Shown here in pieces: positions 34,359 through 43,755 of a stretch of DNA of 64,000 bases. This DNA is from Actinoalloteichus fjordicus (lineage in GTDB: Bacteria; Actinomycetota; Actinomycetes; Mycobacteriales; Pseudonocardiaceae). The notes under the pieces were generated by a model. It was not told where the DNA came from. It saw only the letters and a list, made by a program, of their open reading frames with translations, and ran no database searches. The stretch spans positions 992,001 through 1,056,000 of the forward strand of contig NZ_CP016076.1 of NCBI RefSeq assembly GCF_001941625.1, written 5' to 3'. A program made the translations under genes and the position numbers. The number at the start of each line of letters is the position of its first letter. Within the stretch, counting starts at the first letter, position 1.

Positions 34359-35150
34359 GTGATGAAGAAGCCGGGGATGGACCTCACCGGGCTCGACCTC
34401 ACCCAGCCCAACGCCGCTCGCGTCTACGACTACTTCCTCGGCGGCGCCCACAATTTCGAGGTCGACCGGCAGGCTGCGGAGAAGATCCTCCGCGTCAATC
34501 CCTGGCTGGCCGACGCGATCCGCGAGAACCGGCACTTTTTGCGGCGCGTCGTGCGACGTCTCACCTCGTCGGGAGTCCGGCAGTTCCTCGACATCGGCTC
34601 GGGCATCCCGACTGCGGGCAACGTTCACGAGATCGCCCGGCAGACCGCCCCGGACGCCACCGTCGTCTACGTCGACATCGATCCGCTCGCCGTCGCCCAC
34701 AGCCAGGAACTGCTCACCGGCAGCGATGGGGTGAGCGCCATCCTCGGCGACGTCCGGGAACCGGGCCGCATCCTCGCCGACCCCACTGTCAGGGCCCTGC
34801 TGGACTTCGACCGACCCGTCGGGGTGCTCCTCGGCGGCGTCCTGCACTTCGTTCCCGGTGACGTCGACGCGATCCTCGATCCACTCCGCACCGTGCTGAC
34901 CGAGAGCAGTCACCTGGTGATCACCCATGCCGCGACGACGAGCACGGTGAAGACGAGCGGCCGCTTCACGATGGACGGTGCGGGCCTCACGCTGCGCGAT
35001 CCCGACGAGATCCGGGCGATGTTCGACGGCCTCACCCTGCTGAGACCCGGCGTGGTCGCCGTGCCCGAATGGCTGCCGGAGGGGGCGGGCGGGACCGATC
35101 CGGCGCCGGTCGACTCGCTGTCCTTCGCCGGAGTGGGTCGGAAGGACTGA
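34359..35150 (+). CDS. SAM-dependent methyltransferase, DUF574/Methyltransf_19 family
   Basis: The 263-residue product (GTG 34359, or ATG 34362) opens with the family's hallmark DLTQPNAARVYDYFLGGAHNF near 11-31 and has FLDIGSGIPT near 87 as SAM-binding motif I, VVYVDIDPLAVAHSQELL near 112 as motif II and GVLLGGVLHFVPGD near 157. Actinobacteria encode many such proteins; most are of unknown substrate. The AT-rich promoter upstream suggests regulated expression. Confidence 0.85.
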   Translation: MMKKPGMDLTGLDLTQPNAARVYDYFLGGAHNFEVDRQAAEKILRVNPWLADAIRENRHFLRRVVRRLTSSGVRQFLDIGSGIPTAGNVHEIARQTAPDATVVYVDIDPLAVAHSQELLTGSDGVSAILGDVREPGRILADPTVRALLDFDRPVGVLLGGVLHFVPGDVDAILDPLRTVLTESSHLVITHAATTSTVKTSGRFTMDGAGLTLRDPDEIRAMFDGLTLLRPGVVAVPEWLPEGAGGTDPAPVDSLSFAGVGRKD

Positions 35151-35491
35151 TTCAGCTCGCGGAGCAGCAGGCCGTCGGTGCTGGGCTGGTTCGGCGGACG
35201 GCAGCGGCAGGAGCGCGGCTCGGCCGGGGTGCTGATTCTGTGCGGGTGGGCCGCAGAGAAGTTTGCGCGGCTCGCCGCGGACGTGTTCGCGCGTTCGGAC
35301 TCCCGACAGGCCCGCGCACCCCCGCCCGTCCGGGACACGCGACGATGAACGCCCTCCGAGCGACGAAGAGCGGTCTCGGCCTGCGGTACCTCGAATGCGG
35401 GCAGGACGACCCGGCATGACGGTTCCACACCGTTCGCGGCTGATCTTCGTCATGGGGTCGGCTGTGCGGTCACGGGTATTCGGGAGTGCTG
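35151..35491. other. Intergenic region, nothing recognised
   Basis: About 340 bases with no gene, hairpin or repeat I can support. Confidence 0.4.
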
Positions 35492-35821
35492 ATGAGCGAC
35501 GAGGAATGGACCGAGCGGGTGCGCGAGGTGGTGGCGAGCATCCCGGCGGGACGGGTGCTGGCCTACGGAGAGGTGGGCGCCATCGCCGGGGCGCCCTCGC
35601 CGCGCTTCGTCGGCGCGGTGCTGTCCGAGGACGGCGCGGATCTGCCATGGCATCGGGTGTTGCGCGCCAACGGCACGGTGGCCTCACACCTGGCACACCG
35701 TCAGCTCGAACTATTGCGTGCCGAGGGGGTGCTCGCCGAGGACGGCCGCGTCGACATGGCTCGATACCGCTGGACCGAAGGGCTCGCCACGGCACCCGCC
35801 AAGGAGGAGGGACTCTGGTGA
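35492..35821 (+). CDS. Alkyltransferase-like (ATL) protein of the MGMT family
   Basis: ATG 35492 follows CGGGAG at 5-base spacing and gives 109 residues, the compact size of ATL proteins that lack the MGMT N-terminal domain. The helix-turn-helix VREVVASIPAGRVLAYGEVG and the active-site loop LPWHRVLRANG are clear. Trp replaces the alkyl-acceptor Cys of PCHRV, so it should bind O6-alkylguanine and flag it for nucleotide-excision repair rather than transfer the group. Its place before adnAB matches mycobacterial Rv3204. Confidence 0.9.
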   Translation: MSDEEWTERVREVVASIPAGRVLAYGEVGAIAGAPSPRFVGAVLSEDGADLPWHRVLRANGTVASHLAHRQLELLRAEGVLAEDGRVDMARYRWTEGLATAPAKEEGLW

Positions 35822-36207
35822 ATCGGCGTGCGGGGGCGCGTCGGCCGCGCACCGCGCCGGGTCTGGTCGGGTCGGGTCGGGTCGGGTTGGGTCGGACCAC
35901 GCTGATCAGTCGAGTACACCGGCGTGCGAGAGCCCCGGCGGCGGATCGGCTGCTGCTACGGCCGTGCCGCCTGCCCGCGCCGGGTCGGGCCGGTCGCGAC
36001 GTAGCCGCCTGCGACGGGCTGCCTGCGAAGTGCTGCCTGAGCCGGGCGGCCGCCTGCGACGGGGTCGCCCGGCGACGGAGCCGGCGAGACCGTGCGGCCG
36101 GAGTCGTCGAATGTCCATCGTCGACCGGGTGAAGTCGAGGCGCACCGCCGCCGCCGAGGCGTGCGCCAGACCTCATGATCACGACACGCCCCATGCCGCG
36201 CGCGATG
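35822..36207. other. Spacer before adnA with a G-rich pentamer repeat
   Basis: About 385 bases. Bases 35866-35895 repeat GGGTC with five GGG tracts separated by 2-base loops, a strong G-quadruplex-type sequence on the coding strand. The rest is GC-rich (several CCTGCGACGGG words near 36000-36065) without a supported gene. Confidence 0.5.
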
Positions 36208-39200
36208 ATGTCCGCCGAGCATGGTTGCATCCTCCGAGTGGAACGGACTTCGCCGTCACTGGTGCGGCGCCGGTGGACGTCCCGCCGGCAGACCGACTGG
36301 GATGCCATGGGCCGCCGGGTGCTCGATCACCCCGGCGGCCTGCTCCGCGTGCTCGGCGGGCCGGGCACCGGGAAGACCACGCTGATCGCCGAGACCGTCG
36401 CCGACCGGATTCGCGGCGGTGTCGATCCCGAGTTTGTGCTGGTGTTGACGGCAGGCCGGCCGGCGGCTCAGGCGCTGCGCAGCCGGATCGCGGCGCTGCT
36501 CACCGGGCCCGACCCGGAGAGCGGGCTGCCGAGGATCGCCCGCGAGCCGATGGTCCGCACCCTGCACTCCTACGCCTTCGCCGTGCTGCGCGCCCACGCC
36601 GGACTCGTGGGCCTGCCGCAGCCGAGGCTGCTGCCCGTCCCGGATCAGGACGCGATGATCCGCGAGCTGCTCCGGGGCGACGTCGAGGACGGTGCCTCGG
36701 ACTGGCCCGCCGCCCTGCGCCCGGCGCTGCTGCTCCCCGACTTCGCCGCCGAACTGCGTGATCTCCTGCTGCGGACGGCCGAACGCGGCCTCGGCCCGGA
36801 ACACCTCGTCGCGCTCGGGGAACGGCACGGTCGCCCGGAATGGGTGGCCGCAGGCCGATTCGGCCAGGTGTACGAGGAGGTGGCGCAGCTCGGCGCGGCC
36901 AATCCCGGTGCGGATCACGAGTCGGCACCCTCGCTGGACGCCGCCGAGCTGGTCTCGCAGGCCCTGCTGACCCTGGAGACCGAGGAGGACCTGCTCGCCG
37001 CCGAGCACGCCAGGGTCCGCCATCTGATCGTCGACGACGCCCAGCACCTCGATCCGCAGCAGTATCGGCTCATCCGGCTGCTGGGCGATCAGGCGAAGGA
37101 GCTGATCCTGGCGGGCGACCCGGATCAGTCGGTGTTCTCCTTCCGGGGCGCCGATCCGCGCTGTCTGCTCGACGCGGACTCCGACGGCGACCGCACGGTG
37201 GTGCTCACCGTCGATCACCGGATGTCGCCCGCCGTCCGGGGTGCCGTGCGGCGGCTGATCACCCGGCTGCCGGGCACGGGGCCGCAGCGCGAACTCGTCG
37301 CCCCTGCCGCGCCGGAGCCGCTCGTCGAGGAACCTCCTCCGGGGTTCCTCGACGAGGAGAGCCCGCCGGAGGTGCTCGACGACGAACTGCCGCCGGACCC
37401 TTTCGAGGAGGACCTGCCGCCGGACCCCTTCGACGACGAGCCGCCGCCGGACGACGTCGAGAACGCCCCGCCGTCGGATCGCGAGACCTCGGTCTTCGGC
37501 CGCCCGGCCGAGGACAGGGAGCCGTCGGACCCGCGCCTGCCGCTGGCCGCCGACGGGGTCGTGCAGGTGCGCCTGCTGGCCTCGGCCGCCCAGGAGGCCA
37601 CCTGGGTGGCCGATCAGCTGCGTCGGGCTCGCCTGCTGCACGGCGTCCCGTGGTCCGAGATGGCCGTGGTCGTCCGATCCGCCGCCCACTCGCTCCCGGT
37701 ACTGCGCAGGGCGCTGCTCGCGGCAGGGGTGCCGATGACGGTGCCGCTGGACGAGGTGCCGCTGGCGCAGCAGCCCGCCGTCCGCCCGCTGCTCCATCTG
37801 CTGCTCTGCGCCGATCAGCCGGAGCGGCTGGAACCCGACGGCGCCGCGATGCTGCTCGGCTCCCCGCTCGGCGGCGCCGACACCCTCGCGCAGCGCCGAG
37901 TCCGCCGGGAGCTGCGCAGGCTGGCGGTGGCCGCAGGCGTCGAGAAGGGCAGCGGCGAACTGCTCGTGGAGGTGATGAACGAACCCGATCGACTCGCCGG
38001 GATGAAGCCGGAGGCCGCCGCCCCGGTGCAGACGATCGCCGGACTGCTGGCCGTGGCCAGGGCCGCGATCGCCGACGGCCACGGTGTGGAGCAGGTGCTC
38101 TGGCAGGTCTGGCAGGCCAGCGGCCTGGAACGACACTGGGTGAGCCAGACCGAGCGTCGTGGCCCCGCCGCAGCCCAGGCCGATCGGGATCTCGACGCCG
38201 TCCTGGCCCTCTTCGACTCCGCCGCCCGCCATGTCGAGCGGCGGCCGGGACTCAGCGTCGCGGGATTCGTCGAGCGGCTGATGGTGCACCAGGTCCCCGG
38301 CGACTCGCTGGCCCCCCGCGCGCCGCAGGGCGAGTCGGTGGCCGTGCTCACCGCCCACGCCGCCGCGGGTCGCGAGTGGACCGTGGTGGCCGTGCCCGGT
38401 GTGCAGGAGGGCCGCTGGCCGGACCTGCGGCTGCGCGGCTCGCTGCTCGGAGTGGAACGGCTGGTCGACGTCCTGACCGGTGTGCCGCACGAGACCGTGT
38501 CGGCCACGGCTCCGCTGCTGGCCGAGGAACGCAGACTGCTGGTGGTGGCCGCCAGCCGGGCCCGACACACGTTGCTGGTCAGTGCTGTGCGTGGCGAGGA
38601 CGAGCAGCCGTCCCGGTTCCTCGACGAGCTGGACGACGCCACGACGGACGCCGAGGCCGAGGCGCGGCCGCTGTTCCGGCCGCCTCGCGGCCTGTCGCTG
38701 CCCGAACTGGTCGGGGAACTGCGCCGGGTGGTCTGTGATCCGTCGACCGAGCCCGCCCGCCGCGATCGAGCCGCGCGGGCGCTGGCGCGGCTGGCCGCCG
38801 AACGCGTTCCCGGCAGCGACCCGGCCTCCTGGTACGGACTCGCGGACCCCTCCACCGAGGCGCCGCTCTGGGTCGACGGCGATCAGGTGCGGGTGTCGCC
38901 GTCCACGGTGGACGTGCTGACGAAGTGCCCGACGCGCTGGGTGGTCGAACGACACGGCGGTCAGGACCAGGCCGAGCTCGCCTCGGTGACCGGGACCCTG
39001 GTGCACGCCCTGGTACAGGCTGCGGGCGAGGGCGCCGATCGGGAGACGCTGCGGCGCAGTCTCGACGAGGCGTGGGCGGCGGTCGACGCCGGAGCGCCGT
39101 GGTTCTCCCGCCGGGAGCGGCAGCGGGTCGAGGCGATGCTCGACTCCTTCCTCGGCTGGTACGCCACGAGCCGCTCCGAGCTGAGCCAGCTCGCGGTGGA

Positions 39201-39669
39201 GCACGACATGGACGTCTCGCTGCCCGCCGACCCCGAGGGGCTCTGGCTGCGGATTCGTGGTCGAGTGGACCGGCTCGACTCCGATGCCGACGGCAGGCCG
39301 GTGGTGATCGACGTGAAGACCAGTCGGGGAGCGGTGTCGGCGAAGGACGCCGTGGACCACCCGCAGCTCGCGGTCTATCAGCTCGCGGCCTCCCTCGGCG
39401 CGTTCCGCGATCTCGGTGCCGATGTCGAGCCGGGCGGTGCGCGGCTGCTGTACGTCGCCAAGCCGGACGGCCGAACCGGTGCGGCCACCGAACGGGTTCA
39501 GCCGCCGCTGGATGCCGAGGGCGTCGCCCGGTGGCGGCTGACCCTGGCCGAGGCGGCGTCGTCCAGCCGGGGGCCGCGCTACGCGGCGACGGAGAATGCG
39601 GACTGCTCGCGCTGCCCGGTGCGCACGAGCTGCCCGCTGCATCCCTCCGGAAGGCAGGTGAGCGAGTGA
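36208..39669 (+). CDS. adnA: AdnA-type helicase-nuclease subunit
   Basis: From ATG 36208 (GTG 36238 and ATGs 36175/36205 are alternatives) the product has 1153 residues. The UvrD/RecB-like motor has Walker A GGPGTGKT near 50 and a Walker B reading LIVDDAQHL near 273, with Asp-Asp instead of the usual Asp-Glu. The C-terminal RecB-type nuclease has RGRVDRLD and VVIDVKTSRG plus four cysteines (TKCPTRW; CSRCPVRTSC) for a [4Fe-4S] cluster. AdnAB resects double-strand breaks in mycobacteria. A Pro/Asp/Glu repeat insertion lies at about 370-423. The stop overlaps adnB (GTGA). Confidence 0.9.
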   Translation: MSAEHGCILRVERTSPSLVRRRWTSRRQTDWDAMGRRVLDHPGGLLRVLGGPGTGKTTLIAETVADRIRGGVDPEFVLVLTAGRPAAQALRSRIAALLTGPDPESGLPRIAREPMVRTLHSYAFAVLRAHAGLVGLPQPRLLPVPDQDAMIRELLRGDVEDGASDWPAALRPALLLPDFAAELRDLLLRTAERGLGPEHLVALGERHGRPEWVAAGRFGQVYEEVAQLGAANPGADHESAPSLDAAELVSQALLTLETEEDLLAAEHARVRHLIVDDAQHLDPQQYRLIRLLGDQAKELILAGDPDQSVFSFRGADPRCLLDADSDGDRTVVLTVDHRMSPAVRGAVRRLITRLPGTGPQRELVAPAAPEPLVEEPPPGFLDEESPPEVLDDELPPDPFEEDLPPDPFDDEPPPDDVENAPPSDRETSVFGRPAEDREPSDPRLPLAADGVVQVRLLASAAQEATWVADQLRRARLLHGVPWSEMAVVVRSAAHSLPVLRRALLAAGVPMTVPLDEVPLAQQPAVRPLLHLLLCADQPERLEPDGAAMLLGSPLGGADTLAQRRVRRELRRLAVAAGVEKGSGELLVEVMNEPDRLAGMKPEAAAPVQTIAGLLAVARAAIADGHGVEQVLWQVWQASGLERHWVSQTERRGPAAAQADRDLDAVLALFDSAARHVERRPGLSVAGFVERLMVHQVPGDSLAPRAPQGESVAVLTAHAAAGREWTVVAVPGVQEGRWPDLRLRGSLLGVERLVDVLTGVPHETVSATAPLLAEERRLLVVAASRARHTLLVSAVRGEDEQPSRFLDELDDATTDAEAEARPLFRPPRGLSLPELVGELRRVVCDPSTEPARRDRAARALARLAAERVPGSDPASWYGLADPSTEAPLWVDGDQVRVSPSTVDVLTKCPTRWVVERHGGQDQAELASVTGTLVHALVQAAGEGADRETLRRSLDEAWAAVDAGAPWFSRRERQRVEAMLDSFLGWYATSRSELSQLAVEHDMDVSLPADPEGLWLRIRGRVDRLDSDADGRPVVIDVKTSRGAVSAKDAVDHPQLAVYQLAASLGAFRDLGADVEPGGARLLYVAKPDGRTGAATERVQPPLDAEGVARWRLTLAEAASSSRGPRYAATENADCSRCPVRTSCPLHPSGRQVSE
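37315..37476 (+). repeat. Acidic/proline coding repeat inside adnA
   Basis: Imperfect 21-27-base units encode variants of PPDPFDDE and PPEVLDDE within the AdnA motor domain. The two units around 37387-37440 (CTGCCGCCGGACCC words) are nearly identical at DNA level, a sign of recent repeat turnover. Confidence 0.65.
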
Positions 39670-42600
39670 TCGGCAGCCGAGCGATCGGTGACCGGGGCAC
39701 GGTCACCCCTGCCGAACTCGCCGAGGCGCTCGGTCTTCCGGTGCCCACTGAGGAACAGGCCAGGGTGATCGCCGCGCCCGGCGAACCCGCCCTGGTGATC
39801 GCGGGTGCGGGTGCGGGCAAGACCGAGACGATGGCGGCCAGGGTCGTCTGGCTGGTGGCCAACGGCCTGGTCGCCCCGGAGCGGGTCCTCGGCCTGACCT
39901 TCACCAGGAAGGCAGCGCGTCAGCTCGCCGACCGCGTCCGGGCCCGGCTGCGGCGGCTGGTGGGCTCCGGGCTGCTCGACCGGCTCGATCCGGGCGGCGG
40001 CCGCACCTCGGCGGTGCTCGCGGGCGAGCCGACCGTCCTGACCTATCACGCGTATGCGGGCAGGCTGGTCGCCGAGCACGGGCTCCGGCTGCCCGCCGAG
40101 CCCGGCGCGCGACTGCTCAGCGAGACCGCCGCCTGGCAGCTCGCGCACCGCGTGGTGTCCACCTGGACGGAGGACATCGACACGGACAAGGTCCCGGCCA
40201 CCGTCACCGGCTACCTGCTCGGACTGGCGGGCGAACTCGCCGAGCATCTGGTCACCCCCGAACAGCTGCGCGCCCACGCGGCGGACTTCTGCCGTGTCGT
40301 GGAGGAGGCTCCTCGGGTCGCCAGGCAGCGGATGGCGTTGCCGCAGGAACTCCGCGACAAGCTGGCCGTCCAGCGCCTCCGGGTGGCGCTGCTGCCGCTG
40401 CTGGACGACTACACGGCGCGGAAACGCCGCGAGGGGGTGCTCGACTTCGCCGATCAGATGTCGGCCGCCGCGCGACTGGCCGACGAGCATCCGGAGGTCG
40501 CGGCGGGCGAGCAGGCCCGGTTCGGCGCGGTGCTGTTGGACGAGTATCAGGACACCGGACACGCGCAGCGCGTCCTGCTGCGGGCCCTCTTCGGGGACGG
40601 CGACCGACTGCCGGTGACGGCGGTGGGCGACCCGGCACAGGCGATCTACGGCTGGCGCGGCGCCAGCGCGGCGAACCTGCCTCGATTCCGCACCGACTTC
40701 CCCCGCGTCGACGCGCACGGCGAACCGGCCCCTGCTCGCGGTTACGGGCTGCTGACCAGCTTCCGCAATCCGCCGGAGGTGCTGACGCTGGCCAATGCGG
40801 TGTCCGCCCCGTTGCGGGCCGCCGGACTGGAGGTCGAAGAGCTGCGGCCGAAGCCGGGTGCGGAGCAGGGCGACGTGCACTGCGCCCTACTGTCCGACGT
40901 CCGACTCGAACGCGCCTGGCTGGCCTCGGCCGTGGCGACCCGGTGGCGGGCCGTGGTGGCGGAGACCGGCAGTCCACCGACCGCTGCCGTGCTGGTGCGG
41001 CGCCGGGCGGACATGGCCGAGCTGGCGGAGGCGCTCCGGGCCGAGGGACTCCCGGTCGAGGTCGTGGGGCTCGGCGGCCTGCTGGACGAGCCGGAAGTGC
41101 GTGATCTGGTCAGCGCCCTGCGGATGCTGGTCGATCCGTTGGCGGGGACGGCGGCGGCTCGGCTGCTCACCGGGGCGCGCTGGCGGTTGGGCATCGCAGA
41201 CCTGGCCGCGTTGTGGGCCAGGGCGGGTCGGCTCGCCGACAGCGGTGATCGGAGGGAGTCGAGCGGATCACCGGTGGACGCACTGCCCGGTGAACATGCC
41301 GAGCAGGCCGGGCTGATCGACGCGTTGGAGGACCCCGGCCCCGCCACCGACTATTCGCCTGCGGGCTTCCGCCGGATCCAACGGCTGGCCAGGGAACTGG
41401 CGATGCTGCGACGGCGACTCGATCAGCCGCTGCCCGAGCTGGTCGCCGACGTCGAGCGGACCCTGCTCCTCACGGTGGAGAGCCTCGCCCGTCCCGGCAG
41501 CGTCGGCCGTGCTCATCTCGACGCCTTCGCCGACGTCGTCGCGGACTTCGCAGCCGCCAGCCCGGTCGCGGGCCTGCCCGCCCTGCTGGACTACCTGCGG
41601 GTGGCGGAGCGGGCCGAGGACGGCCTGGAGCCTGGCGAGGTGGAGGTCGCCGAGGACCGGGTGCAGGTGTTGACCATGCACGCCGCCAAGGGCCTGGAAT
41701 GGGAGGTCGTCGCCGTCCCGCACGTGGTGGAGAAGGTGTTCCCCGGCGGGCGGCGCTCGGCGGACTGGCTCGGCTCGGTGGTCCAGCTCCCCGCCGAGCT
41801 GCGGGGCGATGCCGTCGACCTGCCCGAGCTGCGGATACCTGCGGGCGCCGACCGCAAGGTCGTCATCGAGTCGCTCGCGCAGCACTCGGAGGACTTCGAG
41901 CAGCGGCGGCTGCTGGAGGAGCGCAGGCTCTGTTACGTGGCGCTGACCAGGTCGGAGCGAACGCTGCTCGTGTCCGGACACTGGTGGGGCGAGACGGGGA
42001 AGAGCCCACGCGGGCCGTCCGACTTCCTGAAGCAGGTCAAAGAGGTGCTCACCGCCCGGCCCGAGGTCGGGACGGTCGATCGCTGGGCGGCGCCCCCGGA
42101 ACCCGACGAGGAGAACCCGCTGGCGTCGACGGTCAATTCGGCGGAATGGCCGAAGGACCCGTTGGGCTCGCGGCGCGCCGACGTGCTCGCGGGCGCCGCG
42201 CTGGTGCGGGGCGAGCTGCGGGCTCTGCTGGACGAGCACCGGCTCGACCGGGCGGACGAGGACCGGCCTGCCGATGTCGGAGTCGCAGGCGGGCCTGCGG
42301 TCGCGGCCGGGCCCATGGTCGACTCCGGGGCGGGAACCGTGGCCGACCACGCGGGCGCCGACTCGGCTGCGGAGCCGGTGCTCGATGAGGACGATCCCGA
42401 GGGATGGCAGCGAGACGTCTCGGTGCTGCTCGCCGAACGGGCCTCGGCGGCGAACGCGGCCGATCAGGTTCTGCTTCCCGCACAGTTCTCGGTGAGCAGG
42501 CTCGTGGAACTGGCCGCCGACCCGGAGGGCCTGGCGCGCAGACTGCGCAGGCCGCTGCCGTATCCGCCCAGCCAGGCGGCTCGACGCGGCACCGCGTTCC

Positions 42601-43082
42601 ATGCCTGGCTGGAGCGGCGCTTCTCGGTCACCCGGTTGCTCGACGTCGACGACCTTCCCGGCGCGGCGGACGACGACGAGGACGAGCCGATCGCGGCGTT
42701 GGCCGATCTCCAGGAGGCGTTCCTGGCGGGTTCCTGGGCGGACCGGACGCCCCACGCGGTGGAGGTCTCCTTCGAGACCGAGATCGAGGGGGTGGCGCTG
42801 CGGGGCCGGATGGACGCCGTGTTCGCCGATGCCGACGGCGGCTGGACCGTGGTCGACTGGAAGACCGGGGCACCGCCTCCTTCGGACCGGCTGCCCGCGC
42901 TCGCCGTGCAGCTCGCGGCCTACCGGCTGGCATGGGCGGCGCTCTCCCGCACGCCGCTGATCCAGGTGCGCGCGGCCTTCCACTACGTGCGCGCCGACCG
43001 GACCGTGCAGCCCGCCGACCTGCTCGATGCCGAGGGCATCCGGGCACTGCTACGAAAGATCCCCGATGCGGGTGACCCCTGA
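39666..43082 (+). CDS. adnB: AdnB-type helicase-nuclease subunit
   Basis: GTG 39666 overlaps the adnA stop by four bases, giving 1138 residues. The motor domain has the Q-motif region PTEEQARVIAAPG, Walker A AGAGAGKTE near 44, LTFTRKAARQLADR, Walker B LLDEYQDTGH near 294, VGDPAQAIYGWRG and [13 protein letters not shown]. After an Ala/Glu-rich linker (about 870-920) the nuclease domain has GTAFHAWLE, GRMDAVFAD and VVDWKTG near 1060. It lacks the cysteine cluster of AdnA, the expected asymmetry. It should be the partner of AdnA in end resection. Confidence 0.92.
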   Translation: MIGSRAIGDRGTVTPAELAEALGLPVPTEEQARVIAAPGEPALVIAGAGAGKTETMAARVVWLVANGLVAPERVLGLTFTRKAARQLADRVRARLRRLVGSGLLDRLDPGGGRTSAVLAGEPTVLTYHAYAGRLVAEHGLRLPAEPGARLLSETAAWQLAHRVVSTWTEDIDTDKVPATVTGYLLGLAGELAEHLVTPEQLRAHAADFCRVVEEAPRVARQRMALPQELRDKLAVQRLRVALLPLLDDYTARKRREGVLDFADQMSAAARLADEHPEVAAGEQARFGAVLLDEYQDTGHAQRVLLRALFGDGDRLPVTAVGDPAQAIYGWRGASAANLPRFRTDFPRVDAHGEPAPARGYGLLTSFRNPPEVLTLANAVSAPLRAAGLEVEELRPKPGAEQGDVHCALLSDVRLERAWLASAVATRWRAVVAETGSPPTAAVLVRRRADMAELAEALRAEGLPVEVVGLGGLLDEPEVRDLVSALRMLVDPLAGTAAARLLTGARWRLGIADLAALWARAGRLADSGDRRESSGSPVDALPGEHAEQAGLIDALEDPGPATDYSPAGFRRIQRLARELAMLRRRLDQPLPELVADVERTLLLTVESLARPGSVGRAHLDAFADVVADFAAASPVAGLPALLDYLRVAERAEDGLEPGEVEVAEDRVQVLTMHAAKGLEWEVVAVPHVVEKVFPGGRRSADWLGSVVQLPAELRGDAVDLPELRIPAGADRKVVIESLAQHSEDFEQRRLLEERRLCYVALTRSERTLLVSGHWWGETGKSPRGPSDFLKQVKEVLTARPEVGTVDRWAAPPEPDEENPLASTVNSAEWPKDPLGSRRADVLAGAALVRGELRALLDEHRLDRADEDRPADVGVAGGPAVAAGPMVDSGAGTVADHAGADSAAEPVLDEDDPEGWQRDVSVLLAERASAANAADQVLLPAQFSVSRLVELAADPEGLARRLRRPLPYPPSQAARRGTAFHAWLERRFSVTRLLDVDDLPGAADDDEDEPIAALADLQEAFLAGSWADRTPHAVEVSFETEIEGVALRGRMDAVFADADGGWTVVDWKTGAPPPSDRLPALAVQLAAYRLAWAALSRTPLIQVRAAFHYVRADRTVQPADLLDAEGIRALLRKIPDAGDP

Positions 43083-43134
43083 TCGGGTGGACGAGCTTGT
43101 TGCGGCCTCGGTTGCTTAGGAACGATCTCGGGCG

Positions 43135-43755
43135 ATGTCCGAGAACTTGTACTGGAAGCTGACCACGTCGCCCACGACGGAGGTTCAGGTCGCAGAAGAT
43201 GTCGTGGCGCTGCGTGCGCCGCTGGTCCGGGTGGCTCGGAACGAGGACGGTGTGTGGTCCTTCTTCGGCCCTGGCGAGACAGACGGCCCCACCAGGGCCA
43301 CCACCCTGGGCGGAGTCGTGGACGCGTGGCCGCATGTCGCGGGCCTCAGCGATCTCCGCACCGGCACGACCGCCGTCTGGCATTGGGGCCAGCACGGCTG
43401 GGCGGTGGGCGGCGGCTGCACCTGCGGCCAGTGCGGCGAGCCGCAGGCCGCCGACATCGACCGGCAGGTCTGGCCGGACGACGTCCCCCCGAACCGCCCG
43501 GTGCTGGTCGAGAAGTCCGTGCTGTCCGGACAGACGCCGCTCACCGATCTCCGAGGCGAGAGCGGCAACACGATCGTCCTGGGGCCGGGTGAGCAGCAGC
43601 GGCAGGCCGACGAGATGGTCGCGATCGCCATCGTCGACGTGGTCCGTCGGTGGCCGCACACTCTCCACGCCCTGCGCGCCCTCCAGGAAGGCCGGGGCAT
43701 GGAATGGAATGCCGAGGCACTGAACTGGCAGGAGTACGAATTGGTGCCCGCCTGA
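43135..43755 (+). CDS. Uncharacterised protein with CxCxxC motif
   Basis: The 206-residue protein starts at ATG 43135, 52 bases after adnB. I do not recognise the family. It is soluble and Trp-rich (VWSFFGPGE, VWHWGQHGWAVGGG), with CTCGQCG near 97, a possible metal or disulfide site, and a C-terminal helical part (EMVAIAIVDVVRRWPHTLHA). No signal peptide or membrane segment is seen. Base composition matches its neighbours. Its stop codon is the site of a small terminal-inverted-repeat element. Confidence 0.6.
   Translation: MSENLYWKLTTSPTTEVQVAEDVVALRAPLVRVARNEDGVWSFFGPGETDGPTRATTLGGVVDAWPHVAGLSDLRTGTTAVWHWGQHGWAVGGGCTCGQCGEPQAADIDRQVWPDDVPPNRPVLVEKSVLSGQTPLTDLRGESGNTIVLGPGEQQRQADEMVAIAIVDVVRRWPHTLHALRALQEGRGMEWNAEALNWQEYELVPA

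Noticed and set aside
36256-39642. Long minus-strand open frame antisense to adnA
   Set aside because: AdnA motifs, the Walker A and FeS cysteines are all on the plus strand; the antisense frame is a composition artefact.
41268-42983. Minus-strand frame antisense to adnB
   Set aside because: No recognisable domain, and adnB motifs run through the whole interval.
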